Origin: Psettodes erumei
Lineage: Eukaryota > Chordata > Actinopteri > Pleuronectiformes > Psettodidae
Direction: 5' to 3'
DNA: 64,000 nucleotides
Assembly (NCBI GenBank): GCA_016785225.1
Contig: JAFBJZ010000935.1
Location: 62,001-126,000, forward strand
Shown here in pieces: positions 1-13,700 of the stretch (positions are counted from its first letter, which is position 1; every line of letters begins with the position of its first letter). Below the pieces are notes generated by a model. That model had not been told where the DNA came from and ran no database searches. It saw only the letters and a program-made list of their open reading frames with translations. The position numbers were made by a program, and so were the translations under genes.

Positions 1-1227
1 TACAGCCAGCATGCACTCACATTTTGCTGACACTTTACAATCTCTTGCATGGACTGGTACTTGAAGTCAGTGAAAATAATGTCATGCTAACCAAATTAGT
101 GTCTGCAACCTTCCTAAAAATGGACTTCCTTCATTGTTTCTTCTCTGCTGTTCTTCGGTTCTTCGTCTTATCACCCTGAAGCATTTTTGTCATCAAACAT
201 GAATTTTCTCTGTAATAGTGTTTACACATACTGTATAGTCGCATGTAACACTTCAAGAATTTAGTTTAGTTTCTAATGAATGAATGAAATTAAAACTAAC
301 TCTATCATGCTTTGAATGACAGTGGGCAACTTGACAAAAAGGAAATTTATTTACTCAACTCAACCTACAATACTTTGATGGGACTCTCATGCATGGAAGT
401 AACAGGTACTAAATGTTGGCACACCTCCCCTCCACCTAACATCAGCTCTCAGCTGCTAGACTAGAAGCTGTAAGAAAGAATATCATTTTAAAATATGTTT
501 GTCATCTCTGTCTGTGTGGTGCCATCTGTACATGGAAACTACCGTCCAGTCAATCAAAGTTGTTGAACCAAACAACTTTCTCATGTACATGATGCATGAC
601 GCTGTGATCGAGTCGGCTCGGTGTAAAGGCGCGTGGCCTTGTCACACTGTTGTATGTTTTCCTGTATTGACCTTAATGTACACACTTCCTCTTGTTCCAG
701 CACATCTGAGCAGTCTTTTGAGTGTCTAGAGTAACTTTGCCGCCTTGTGCATTATGCTGCCAATGAAAAAGTACACAAGAGTCTGTGGTGACGAATTGTG
801 TATTCTTTTTAAAAGGTTTGCAATGGATGTGTGCCACTCACTTGTGTAAAGAGCCTGAACCATATAAACAATATGTTTATATACAATGTATATATAACAT
901 ATGGTGGTCAATTTTTTTCTCCTAAGAGTTACTTCAACTATATGGCAACCTCCATTCCATTGTATAATCAGTAACTTGAGAATGAAGTCACTGTTGTGTT
1001 TTTGTAACACTGAGATCAACTCCTTCAGAGGAGCGGTTGAGTGTGTGGTTTGGGGCATGCGTTGTAATGACTGCACTCAGCATGCGTTGGATTGTTCACT
1101 CAGTGTTTGCACTTTGGTAGCATTTGTGTGGAGTTGTGCACATGTTGGCATACACACACACACATACTTTATATATACACACGCACACATGCACACACAT
1201 GCACACACACACACATGCACACACATG

Positions 1228-1258
<31 letters not shown>

Positions 1259-1599
1259 ACACACACACGTGTATGCCAGGGCTTGAGTTGCTGGCCGTCT
1301 TGGTTGGGCAACTCAAACAAACGCCATTTTTCTCCCAAAATGGCTTTGCGCACTGTTTTTTTTTTCAATGTTGTCACGTGTCCTGTACTTGTCACCCTCG
1401 CAAGTGGACGTCAGTGCTATGTGTCTGTCCCCAACAATGAACAAGTCTGCTTCAGTCATGAAGTGTTTGTCGTTGGGATCATTGTGAATGCTTGATTACA
1501 GATGTCTTGCTTTGATTTGATCACGAATAAAACTATCATTATTTTATACACGCCCGTATGTTCATTGGGATTTGACGCTGTTTCATCATTTCTTTGCAG
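1..1599. other. Intron or upstream sequence before the first visible exon
   Basis: This stretch is AT-rich and non-coding apart from a CA microsatellite near 1147-1272. The exon at 1600 starts with the last two bases of a codon, so an exon with the start codon and signal peptide must lie 5' of it. I looked here for an ATG followed by a hydrophobic leader and a phase-1 donor and found none that convinces. That exon, the 5' UTR and the promoter are probably upstream of the window. Confidence 0.7.
1147..1272. repeat. CA/TG dinucleotide microsatellite with GCAC and TGCAC interruptions
   Basis: Sequence of about 125 bases dominated by CA units, broken by ATGCAC variants and a short TATATA stretch. 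It produces long His/Thr-rich and Val/Cys-rich spurious reading frames on both strands. The length is probably polymorphic. Confidence 0.95.
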
Positions 1600-1716
1600 T
1601 GGAACCTCCCTCAGACTTGAAATTTAAAATTCTAAATGAAAACACAGTGGAAATGACATGGACGAGACCCTCATCAGTAATAGAGGGCTTCAGAATACAA
1701 GTTGTGTCAGATGCAG
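1600..1716 (+). CDS. col12a1: col12a1 exon 1 of window: FN3-1, first half
   Basis: The acceptor TTTGCAG precedes base 1600 and the donor is GTCAGT. It enters one base into a codon (G|TG, Val) and leaves in phase 1. The peptide begins VEPPSDLKFKILNENTVEMT, which lines up with the start of mature collagen XII just after the signal peptide. The conserved FN3 core Trp is present (MTWTRP). A 112-base intron follows. Confidence 0.93.
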
Positions 1717-4700
1717 GTCAGTATGGAATCAGAACCCACAGTATGTAGGTGATCTGAACCTGCCAGCATATATAAATACACACACTGCAGCTCCAACAAC
1801 TGATTGACTGCTTGTTTTCCTTTTCTAGATGAACCGACTAGAGACTTTACCCTTGATGCCTATGCCACTACGACCTCTATCACTGACCTGACCCCTGACT
1901 TGGACTACTCAGTGTCCATAAACTCCTATTACGGGTCAGAGGAAAGCATTCCCATCTTTGGGCAACTGACCAGTGAGTACTTAACCCACATGGGATTGAT
2001 ATAGATTGTTTGGAATGAGACTAGAGCTTATTCCATCAGTGCTTTCATTGAGCCACATGAGACGTAGAACAGTTGGGATAAATCACATCTGTTTACTGAG
2101 TCATGAACCGCTCACTGTTTAAAGCAAATGCAGCGTAAAGATATGTGTTTGTGTCCATGTGGTCTTGATCCTGTTGACCCGCTTTTACAAAGTGTTAACT
2201 TTCTTGCCTTTTTCCTCTGTGTAAGGCAAACAGTGAGACAGGGCCGGCAATGTGCGGTGCTTACTCACCAAGTGTTTCCTGTGTGTTTCAGTCCAGTCCA
2301 GCAATGCCACTGGACGAGTCAGGAGGCCACAGTCAGATGCAATCAGTGAGTATATTTACTGTGGTGTCAACCAAAATCTGAACAGGGCCAGATTTCCACT
2401 TTTTTTCAAAAATATTTTTTTTCCCTTCATGACTGTCATTTCAGTATGTTTTTTCCCCCCATGGAATAATTTGGTCAGACGTACATTTTACCTTCTGTCA
2501 GGGTCGTCACAGGGTAAAGAGCAGACAGGGCTCCGACAGCGACTGGGAAGGAACACACTGGCTCTTTTAATTGAAACCAGTCAGCACATCAAGAAAAAAG
2601 TAGACAGGGGTTCTGTTATGCGTCATGGAGAGGAAGGGAGCAGGAAGGGGTTGTGAAGCAATTTGATTTATCCACTGTGCAGCCTGGAGGCAAGTACTTT
2701 CCCTTAGCAGCTCTTTATCAGGTGTTTCCCTTTCAATCATAAGCCCTATCTGCATTGAGTGACAAGAGGACATGCTCACCAGTCATGCTTCCCCCTCCAT
2801 CTGACATCTGGAGACTGTACCCACACCTCCAGATTCTCCTAAACCCTTTATTGTTGGTGAAGCACTGAGAAAAGCCCTGCACAGTCACACAAATCGTTTG
2901 ACCAAACCTAAGTTAGGCCAGGGAATTTTGAAAAAGAAAGATGGCCTTTTGAGAATGAGGCTTATGAAATGTGAAGAACAGAATTTGGAGTCAGTGAGAC
3001 CCAGGGGAACAAGGATTAACGTCCATCCACATAAGCCCGGCCAATTATTTCAATAGAGTCATCTTAAATGTTCCAGAGAACTTCATCTATTAGTCAAAGC
3101 TCCGTAGGATTTGAAAGTATAAAAGTGAACGTGGAACTTCGGCTGAATGTTTAGTCTATAAAGCCACATATTTGACTCTGTCTGCTGGAATGACTACACC
3201 AGCCCACTGTTTGGCACTGGTTCATATTTCCTTTGATGTCAGAATGCATATCTCTGAGTCACCCAACTAACTGTCAGGGATTTTATTTTATTTAGAAAGA
3301 CAGGAGAAAAAAATGGTTCAAATGTGAAAACGTAGTTCCAAGACCAAGCTGTCTCTGTCTCTGCCATACCTTGCTGGCTTGGAAATAAATTGACTTGAGA
3401 CACAGGTGATGTGAAAATGTTTCTAATCTGAATCAGTCAAAAGGTGTTACGCAATTTATAAATGCCACTATTGCTTTCTCCAAAACCAATATCTGTCTCC
3501 AGAGTGTTCGGTCAGTGCAATAGCAGATTTGGTTTTTCTGGTGGACGGCTCATGGAGTGTGGGCAGAGAAAACTTCAAGCACATCCGCAGTTTCATCGCT
3601 GCCCTGGCGGGGGCCTTCGATATTGGGGAAGACAAGACGCGGGTGGCCGTGGTTCAGTACAGCTCAGACACCCGCACTGAGTTCAATCTCACTCGTTACA
3701 CCAGAAGAGGAGACCTGCTTCAAGCCATCAACTCCCTACCATACAAAGGAGGCAATACAATGACAGGTAGGGTGCACATTAGAAGGAGGTACAGAGGTGG
3801 AAAATACTAGATTTGCTCTGTTCTGTAATTGAGCCAATATGGGTTTGTGTGGTTGTTTGTGATTTCAAGAATAATTTTATGTGAAAATGTTAAAATCTTT
3901 CAAGATTTCAAGACAAAATAATTACACAAATACACATTTATGTCTTAAGGTGATGCCATAGATTACCTGCTGAGAAACATCTTCACGGAGGCAGCTGGAT
4001 CCAGAAAAGCTTTTCCAAAGGTAGCCATGATCATCACTGATGGAAAATCCCAGGACCCAGTGGAGGAGCATGCTAAAAGACTTAGGAACATTGGAGTGGA
4101 AATATTTGTCCTAGGTATGGTTTATTATTCAGTGTTTTGTTGAATTGTGCTCTACCATGTGAAAGTCTGCCTGTTCTTGGAAACCATTTGATTTTCCACT
4201 GGTTTTTCTTCGTGAGATATTTGACTTGGTATCTATCATGCAGAAGACTCTAAAAAAAAGTCCTCCACATCTGTAATGCAGTAATGACAGTAACATGAAA
4301 GCACAAGTTAACTTTGTTGTACTCCACATTTTCCCACTCAGGTATCAAAGGAGCAGATGAGGATGAGCTGAAGGAAATAGCCTCCACACCTTACAACAAA
4401 CATGTTTACAATGTTCCCAACTTTGACCTGATCCAAGAGGTACAGAAAAAAATAATAAATGAAGTGTGCTCCGGTGTTGATGACCAGCTCAACTCCCTGG
4501 TCAGTGGAGAGGAAAGTGAGTCAAATCATCTTTATTTACTGTGGTACAATATATGCACTTCTACAGTTTTGGCATCAAATGCTCCTACTGTAATTAACTT
4601 TCTCATTTCCTGTGATTGCTGTTTTCCTCAGTGGTGGAGCCAGCCTCTAACCTGCAGGTCACAGAAATTTCATCTAAGTCAATGAGAGTGACATGGGATG

Positions 4701-7700
4701 CCTCGCTGGGTGATATCACAGGCTACAAGCTCACCCTCATTCCCATGTTAGCTGGAATGAAACGTCAAGAGCTGTACATGGGACCCACTCAGACTTCCAT
4801 CAATGTCCGTGACATTTCCCCTGACACAGAGTATGAGATCACCTTGTATGCCCTCAAAGGTCTGACTCCCAGTGAACCCATCATGGCAATGGAGAAGACT
4901 CAGCCTGTCAAGGTGTCAACAGGTAAGATAATTGGTTGCGCTGATATGATATCTTTCTTGTCTATTCTTAGGTTAGATTTACATAGAGTCCCTCACTTGT
5001 CACCTTGATTCATTATGTAAGCTTAATGAGGCCTTTAATTAACCCATAATTCATTGTCTTTTTGAAGAGTGCTCTCTGGGAGTGGATGTGCAGGCTGATG
5101 TTGTCCTCCTTGTTGATGGCTCGTACAGCATTGGATTACAAAACTTTGCCAAAGTCCGTGCCTTCTTGGAGGTGCTGGTCACTTCCTTTGACATCGCCCC
5201 CAACAAGATCCAGATTAGCTTGGTCCAGTACAGTCGCGATCCACACACTGAGTTTGCCCTCAACACCCACCATGACATTAATGCTGTGGTCAAAGCTGTG
5301 CGCACCTTCCCCTACCGTGGAGGCTCCACCAACACCGGCAAGGCCATGACCTATGTCAGGGAGAAGATCTTTATCCCTGCCCGTGGAGCGAGACAAAACG
5401 TTCCCCGAGTCATGGTCCTGATCACAGATGGAAAGTCATCAGACTCTTTTAAGGATGCAGCCACCAACCTGAGGAATATTGATGTGGAGATCTTTGCTGT
5501 TGGTGTGAAGGATGCAGTGAGGTCTGAGTTGGAGGCCATTGCAAACCCCCCAGCAGACACTCATGTCTATGAGGTGGAGGACTTTGATGCCTTCCAGAGG
5601 ATTTCCAAGGAGCTCACTCAGTCCATTTGCCTGAGGATTGAACAGGAACTTCTCAAAATCAAAAAGAAAAGTAAGTAGGAGGACAGACTATATACACATG
5701 CTAAGAGTTACTTGGAAATTAGCCTCATCCACACCCACAACTTCTTGACATGCAGCATTGTAGCTTGAAGTATTTCAATACCATTATGTTGGTCCATATA
5801 GCCCTTATAAGACACTGTGCCATCTGTCTGTTTTTGGTGAAGAGCCAATGCAATCAAGAAAAAGTAAAATTTATCATAATAATACTGTGTACTTAACTGT
5901 TGTCAGGTAAGGCACAAGCAGAATTTAATCAGCCTTAGCCTGCCGGCAAACATACCACAAAACTGCACATACTGTGCATGCTTGCTGAGTGAGAGCTTTA
6001 GCACCATTTGTTATCACTTAAAGTTTGAAAACTCTGCAGTAACTGGTACAGCAGCGCTATTTTGACTTGACCATAATTATGATTTAAAGGGCTCGCCCAG
6101 CTCTGAGAGAGAATAGAGCTGTTTCACACAGTGGTGAAATGACATCATACCACACACTGACTGTAGTCCCAGAACACACACCAATTAGCGAGTGTGCATT
6201 CCTGATTTAAAAAACACACAACACAACACTCCCTGAACAGGGATCCAACAATGCTTTGCTTTTCATTGCTACCTGTAGTTGAAGGTAATAGCCAGGGCTA
6301 AGGTGATGGACAGAGAAGAGAAGGGAATAAAACAGAGTTATGGTAGCCCTGTAAATATTTTAATGATATATTTTCTAAACAAGTAATCTTTGATTTTCAG
6401 GTCTGCTTCCACCTAGAGACTTGCAGTTCTCTGAAATCACCTCCAGAAGCTTCCGTACCACATGGATGGCCCCGACTGCTGATGTCCTGTCTTACATGGT
6501 GCGTTTCCGCAAGGCTGAAGACATCACCGGAGACTACATCTCCCTGGCAGTGCCTGGTGATACCACCACAGCCATTCTGCCCCACCTTTACCCCCTCACT
6601 ACCTACGAAGTCAATGTCTTTGCTCAGTATGATAAAGGAGACAGTTTCCCCTTGACTGGTGAAGAGACCACTCTTGAAGGTAAGATAGTTTCACTTGTAT
6701 TTGACCCATTGCATCTGTAACCAAAAAATGGCAATATCTTGTATTACTGTAACACTGTTGTCTTTTCAGAACAAGGGACAGTACGAAACCTACGAGTTAC
6801 AGAGGAGACAACGGACAGTTTTAGGGTGTCATGGGAAGCTGCTCCAGGTCCAGTGATCAGGTATCATCTCTCCTACGTTCCACTAAATGGTGCTGGGGAG
6901 ACACTGGCAGCACAGACCACTGGACCAGAGACTACTATAGTTCTCCAGGAGCTTTTCCCCATTACCACCTACCGTGTGTCTGTGTCTGCTGAATATGCCA
7001 GTGGCTTAGGGGATGAGATGAAGATCGATGGTACCACTAAGGAAGGTGAGTCAGAAAAGCTACCGGTCATAAGGAAGTAATTTGCTAAAGTGGCAAATGC
7101 TTATGGGGAACTTAGCCTCTGAACCGTTCTTTCTGTTTTCCTTTCAGTCCGTGGCTCTCCTCGTGACCTTCGAGTTTTTGATGAGACCATATCTACAATG
7201 AAATTGGCATGGCAAGCTGCTCCAGGAAATGTCCTTCAGTACCGCATTGCCTTCAAACCGGCTGAGGGCGGTGAGAGGAAGGAGATATCTGTCAAAGGAG
7301 ATACGACCCAGGCTTTGCTGAAGAACCTCCAACCAGCCACTGAATATGAGCTGTTTGTTAGTGCTCGCTATTCCTCTGGTTTGGGTGATCCTCTTCTGGG
7401 AACAGGAACCACCTTAGAAGGTAAGGGAGAAAGTCATGCTGCTAAAATCTCATTTGAAAGCTTTGAAGCATGGTAGGATTGTTCCCGTAGCCGATGTGTG
7501 ACAGAAATGTGAAGCATGCTTTGTGGCTTTGGGCTCAGCAAGTGGGTCCTGCTGAAAAGGCAAATGTAGTGTTGTGTTAGGCTTCTTTTCTAGAGTTGAG
7601 AAACCTCAGAGATTAAGACATGCACATTGAGGTGAAAACATTTTTTATTAGTATTCCTAGTTTTTCAAAGTCCTGCATGGTGAGTTAGGTCATTTCTCCA

Positions 7701-10700
7701 AGTTCCTCTAAGAATGTAGCAGCTGGTATTTCTCACAGGTCCACAGGACCACATCAGAGTTAAGGAAGCTTTGCTTTGACTTTGCAAGGTTGGTTGAGTA
7801 TATGGGCCATGGTTAGAGGGGGAAAGACAGGAATGTGGCACTTGATGTAATTTGCTTGGCACAGACTGTAGGCTAGGGTGGCTTTGCCGCCCATGAAGGC
7901 AGCGAGGTGGAAATGGGTGGGGATGCTTGTAAAACTGGAGAACTTGAAATGGCTTTGAATAAACTTTGACAGCCATATGCCTGCCTGGTAATAGCTTTGC
8001 ATCTTGACCTGACTGGGACATACAACTTATTGTGTTTCAAAGCTTTATAAGACATAGGGGGGATATGTTCTAGTTTAATATCAGTAGATCTGTAGGGTAT
8101 CTTTGGAGAATAGCTGCTGACTGTTTAGTTTATCTGACGGTGAAGAAGATGCAACTTTTTGTAGGCCAAGATGAAAACAGCACAGCTGCGTTTTTTAATT
8201 GTGTCTATGCTTAGCTCAGCCTGAATTGGATTGAAAGCAGTTTGAACCCACTGATGCATGCCAGCTCCCCTCTTCACCACAGCAGAAAGAGAGCTTGTCC
8301 CTTAATGCCCTTTCTTAGGCTCCTGGAAGTAGTGAGGATATTTCTCGCAGACCACATGGAACTGTGCGCTCAGTTGCACAAGAGAACTTTGGCTCATACC
8401 GTGTCCTTCAGAAATGAACAAATTTTCAATTTAGAATTCACAACTACAATAGTGGATCATTGTTTACATTTTGTTCCGTGCAGGAATTTGAAACAAAGGG
8501 ATTTTCTTTGTGGTGTTTTCCTCTTTTTTTCCTTCCGTTCCCACATTGACCAAAAGGCTTGGTTTTGATTATAGAGTTGGTTTCCACTGGTCAAATCTGT
8601 GCTGTCATCAGCCGCACTCCCCCGCAGGAAAAAAGCTCCATGACAAAGCACTTTGTTTAGCCAACCCCATGAAGCTGTTGTGACGTCAGCACGCTTCAAC
8701 ACTGATCTCATTGTTTTGAGTGCCACTCATTTTGAGTGACCGTCTCTGTGATGTCTGTGTAGGCGAGAAATGGAAGAGAGGGGCTCGCACAAAGCCGTCC
8801 CTTGTGGCAAACAGTGGACGGTGGCCAACACAGAAGCCTTGAGTAGGGAAGAATTATAACATCCTGAAATGACTCAGAAGAAGGACAGAGATGGTGTCAT
8901 GGGGATTGCTTAGATGAACGTCCCAAATGTTGATCTTATACACAAACGTGGCAAAATTATTTACTTAGGAAGAGGGAGCTTTCTTGAACATGTGGAAGAT
9001 GTTACCTAAGAGAACCTCGACAGCTGTGTGAGCTGTCTGTCTGGTCTCAGGGAGAGCTGTCTGCTCGTCTTCCTCCAGGGTGGGGCATAGGACAGGCCGA
9101 GGCAGAGAGAGGGGATGTGAAGCAGGAGGCCTCAGGCTGGCCTGGTCGATAAATAGCTCCGCTTTCATAACTGAGGTCATATATTTAACCCCTGAAGGAA
9201 CCATTGTGCCCCACTCTGAAATAGTTAATTACTTCCATAGCAAACGTTTCCCTATGTGCCAGATGGATTCAGATTCATTTTTACTACCTTTAACTTGCAG
9301 GGCAGCACAGCACCAGGTGAAAATGTAGCATCTTGGTTTGATTTCCTCTCTGACGGATGCCTTTGGGCAGTGCCAAGCTCTTTCCGTGGTACTGCCAGAC
9401 TGTTTTTCTCCACCGCTCTCAAGGTCCTTTGAGGTAAAAGGCCAGAGACGGACGACCTTGGCGTACAGACACTGAAGGCTTCATCTTTGTGACTCAGGCA
9501 TATAGTATGTCTTTGTGAACCAAGAGCAATACAGCAAGGGAAGTTTGTGTGGTGCCAGTGCTGAAATGGCAGTTTGAGGGAGCGATGTATTTCCTGCAGG
9601 TGATCTTGGGGAAGTTTACAGAATAAGCCAGAGTGAGTAAGGCCTGAATAAGACTTAACAGAGCTTAGCTGGGTCATTCATTTTCACTACTACCCAATAA
9701 CAAGTTTGTACATAAATGCACTGAGTGCAGGTAGGCTGGTAAGGTTTCTGGTGCATTTTCCCTCCCTGCTGGCAAGGATGTTTTTCACAAGCGCAGGCCT
9801 TCATATTTTCAAGCTTTAGACATCTTTGGCTGCAGCCGTGAAGGTTATGTCAGCACATGCCCTGCAGGAAATCTCCTTGATGGTTTTCAGTTGTGTCATA
9901 TGTGGTTTTCTGAAGACGGGCGAGGCTTTAATGTGAATTTGTGATCTGGTCTTATCCAAGGTCTTAATTTGAGAGGAGCCTTCTCCTTCAAGGATGGGAA
10001 CCAGTTTGGGGGGTTGAGAAAATCAAGAATCAAGAAAAGGAGATCCAGCATTATTTTTTATGAGCACAAAGTTACATGTGTATACTTATGTATACACATC
10101 CCCCTTTTTTTAATTTGAGTTTGATAACGTAATGTAACAACCATGTATTGTAAGCAGAGATAAAATAAAAAGTTGACAACTGATACACGGAATCTGAATG
10201 CATATTACAAGCAAACCAAAGCTGTTGCTTGGTCTGTGGACCATGTGTTTCTTGTACGTGAGCTTCGCTTCTTGGAGTGGCCCCCTTCTCTTTAGCTTGT
10301 CTGCAAGTACTGATGAAAAGCGAGCCACTGTCTGCAGAATTCATTTTCTTGGGATCATTTTGTGCCATAAAAGTCAGTCAAGTTCATCCTTCGCTTTTGG
10401 CAGAGATTTCCCTTTTTGATGGAATGATCTGGGTATTTATTAGTGGTCCTCGCTGTTTTCATTGGTCCTCCAAAATCTGGAACTCGTCATTGGTTTGTGG
10501 TCGTGGCCATTACTCTTCACGTCTCGCCTTCTCTCTCAAGGTGCAGATCACGCTGCTTGGCCGGCGCGGCCGCTGCTGTTGTTTCTGTTCAGATCTGTTT
10601 CCAGTTCATCTGTAATGGATTGATGCTGAGAGCGGACTCGAAGAGTGACAGATAGACTTAGCGGCTGCCTTTTGTTGCTCCACATTCGCTTGACACTGAA

Positions 10701-13700
10701 TCGAATTGACACAGTGGACCTGTGATAGATGTGTGTTGCATCTCATTCTTAATATCTGGCTCTTTCTATATTAAAGCTTATTCCATGAGGTTTGATGAAT
10801 GAGGTTGGAGAGAGACCACCCAGCTGGTCTGCTCCGCTCTGCCCGTGATTATATCGTCATTATGCGCTGGCATGTGGGGCCTGAGGGGCTTCAGCGATGA
10901 TCCCTGAGGTTGTGTGGGAGGCTGCGTATGACAGGCTATCCTCCCGTGGTGGATACGGCACGTCTATATGGCAGCCAGAGTGGAGCGCGGAGAGTCCATC
11001 CCAACATGGGCATCCCTCTCAGCCAAGCATGTGCTGGCTGCTCATCACGAAACACCGCCACAAAATTCCCTCCTCCTCTGTGTCTGTGCCTGTCTTCTTC
11101 CATGATGGTCTCCTGGGAAAAGTGAGGGAAAGAGAGAAAGGGAGCGTGCAACATCTGCAATTGTAGCAAACACACTTTTGCGGGTCTGGTTTCCTCTGTT
11201 TCGATGGAAAATTTAAGTGCTGCCGGGAGAGGTGCTGAGGATATGTGATTTGTGATTAGTTTTGCAGAGATTTTTCCAGAAGTCTCTGATTAAGAAAGGG
11301 AGAAAATCGGGTTGTTCTAACAGATCCTGAGGGGTTAAAGCAGAGACAGATGAGTAATTGTTGGTGGTTTATCGCCGTGATTATTCATTTTGTCGATTCT
11401 TTTTGTCTCGCTCACTTCCTCAAACCTCCCTATCTGCATTAAAACCAACACCATTACAAATGACAAAGCCATTACTGGACTGGAGTGGGTCGAAGCATTT
11501 TTGTGCCTTGGTACAAACACCAGCATCTTAGTTTAATTATTATTCATCCGAGCAAATCAAAACAAAGAAAATCCTGAGACATTAGTTTAGGCAAACAAAA
11601 GTAAGCCCGGAGCTTTACTTGCTTTTCTATTTCCATATCCATTAGGCAGACGTAATCCTCCCACCTCTGTTACTAATATTTCTCCTTTTCTTTTTCCAAA
11701 GAGCTCGGTTCTCCCAGAGACCTGGTGACCAGTGACGTCACTGACACCAGTTTTGCTGTGTCGTGGACCGCGGCCCCCGGTAACGTTCGTCAATACCGGA
11801 TCAGGTGGAAGTCTTTGTTCACCGAAGAGACTGGGGAAAAGACGATAGCCGGCGACACCACCACCACAGTTCTGGAGGGTCTCACCCCAGAGACGCGCTA
11901 TCAGGTCTCTGTGTTTGCTGTCTATGGCCACGGGGAGGGCAAGCCGCTGCTCGGAGAGGAAACCACGGATGGTAAGTTACTTTAAGCTGCCTTAACTCCT
12001 CCACCTTAATTTTGCAGGACCTATCCTTCAATTCTTCTTTCTTTTTTTCGCTTGGTCCGTGTGCTCCATTCGTTCTCTCTGTCTTTTTCTTTGTCTCCTC
12101 CTGAAGCTCCTCCTCTCTTGCGTCCCACTCCTGCACTTTATTTTTATGAGTTTCTGAATGTCTTGGTTTGGCGTTACCTGGGAAGCGTAAATTTTAGGTG
12201 CGTGGGATTTAACTCTGCGGCCATAAAACCCATGAAAGCTCTTTGACTGCAAAGGTACATCTGAATCGTTTTTTAATGTGTAACTGTGATGGATATTGTT
12301 TTAAAAGCTGTGACTTTCTTGTCATAAGCACCTCTTAAAGTTTAAGTTTCATCTGCCTGTTCAGGTTTCAGATAAACTTTTAGACGATCATCACAGAGGA
12401 ATCCGGGGCAGCGACACCGCTTAGCTGTAAGCGCCATTTCTGGGTGTTAGGTTAGAAAAAGGGATCTGGGAGTGACATTTACCGGTCCTCGCATTCTGTC
12501 AAGCCATGAGATAACGTCACAGCTGAGACATCAGGACAAGAGAGACTCTGCATGCACATCTTTAAGACTGTGCATGGGTGTTATATGTATGTACAGGGGT
12601 GAAGTAATGTCCACCTGCACCCTGTTTTCATGGGCGATGCAGGGCAGATAGATCACTGGCCTCTCCCTTGTTAGACTACACTCATGCTTGGATGAGAAAA
12701 GCACATTTGGCGGAAACTCGCACCATTTGGGAGGGAATTTGTCCACCAGTTAGTGAAATGGAATGTGGTCAAGGAAAAATATTTCCAGCCATCATTACTG
12801 TTTATTGATTCTGGCGAGGGAGAATGGTGGCACTACACATCAAACACAAGCAACAAGGCAACTCTGTAGATGTGAATGTTCACTTTGCTCATTCCCTCCG
12901 TCCCGCTGCACCCGCTATCTGTTGCTCTCTTTTCCTGGGCTCGACACAAATCACAGGCCTGTTTGGGCTGAGCCACACACACGGCAAACTTGGATGCACT
13001 GCTTTTTTCCGTTAATAAAAAGTGAATATTTTCCTCAGCGCGTTTTCGAAGCCTCTGACAATTCACACTTGCCCTTCCTGCTCTGAAAAATAAGAAACAC
13101 GCCATGGACACACAATGGAAAAATGAAAACTATGGGTTTGCTCAAAGTCACAAGACATCTCAGCCTGGCTCCCAAACCCTACTAACTAAACACAATCAAT
13201 CATGTAAATTTGGGCCTGTTTAATGTATACTAAAATCAGAACTATTCAGTTGGGTTTCTGTAGTGAGCAGATATCCAGATGAAAGACTGTGAGGTAACCA
13301 AGCGTGTTACTGTTTAGTTTACTTACCAGCAGGAAAGCCATGGTGCTTATATTTCCAAAAGGTATATTGGAAACATAGGCAGTTAAGCACACATTTAGTA
13401 CAGAACAAGAAGTCTACATTTTCCCCTCAGACCATCCATTCATCATTTTGTTCTCCTTTAACTTTTGTTCCTTTTTTCCTTCTCCACAGTCTCCGCTGCT
13501 GGCAGAGCGATCGCCGTCTCAGAGGAAACAGAGAAGAGCATGAAGGTGACATGGCAGGCGGCACCTGGAAACGTGCTCAATTACCGTGTCACCTACAAAC
13601 CCCAGGTGGGAGGGCGCCAGCTAGCCGCTAAAGTGCCCGGTGGCACCACCTCCACTGTGCTCAGGCGCCTCACTCCCCTCACCACCTACGACATCACCGT

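Noticed and set aside
901..1495. Several overlapping frames rich in His/Thr or Val/Cys around 901-1495 on both strands
   Set aside because: They are translations of the CA/TG microsatellite at 1147-1272 and have no domain or splice support.
9252..9677. 141-codon minus-strand frame in the 4.3-kb intron
   Set aside because: No recognised motif and no splice context for a nested gene.
10561..10572. GC-rich patch with GCGGCCGC considered as a CpG-island promoter
   Set aside because: Too short; surrounding sequence is ordinary, and no downstream exon or promoter motif accompanies it.
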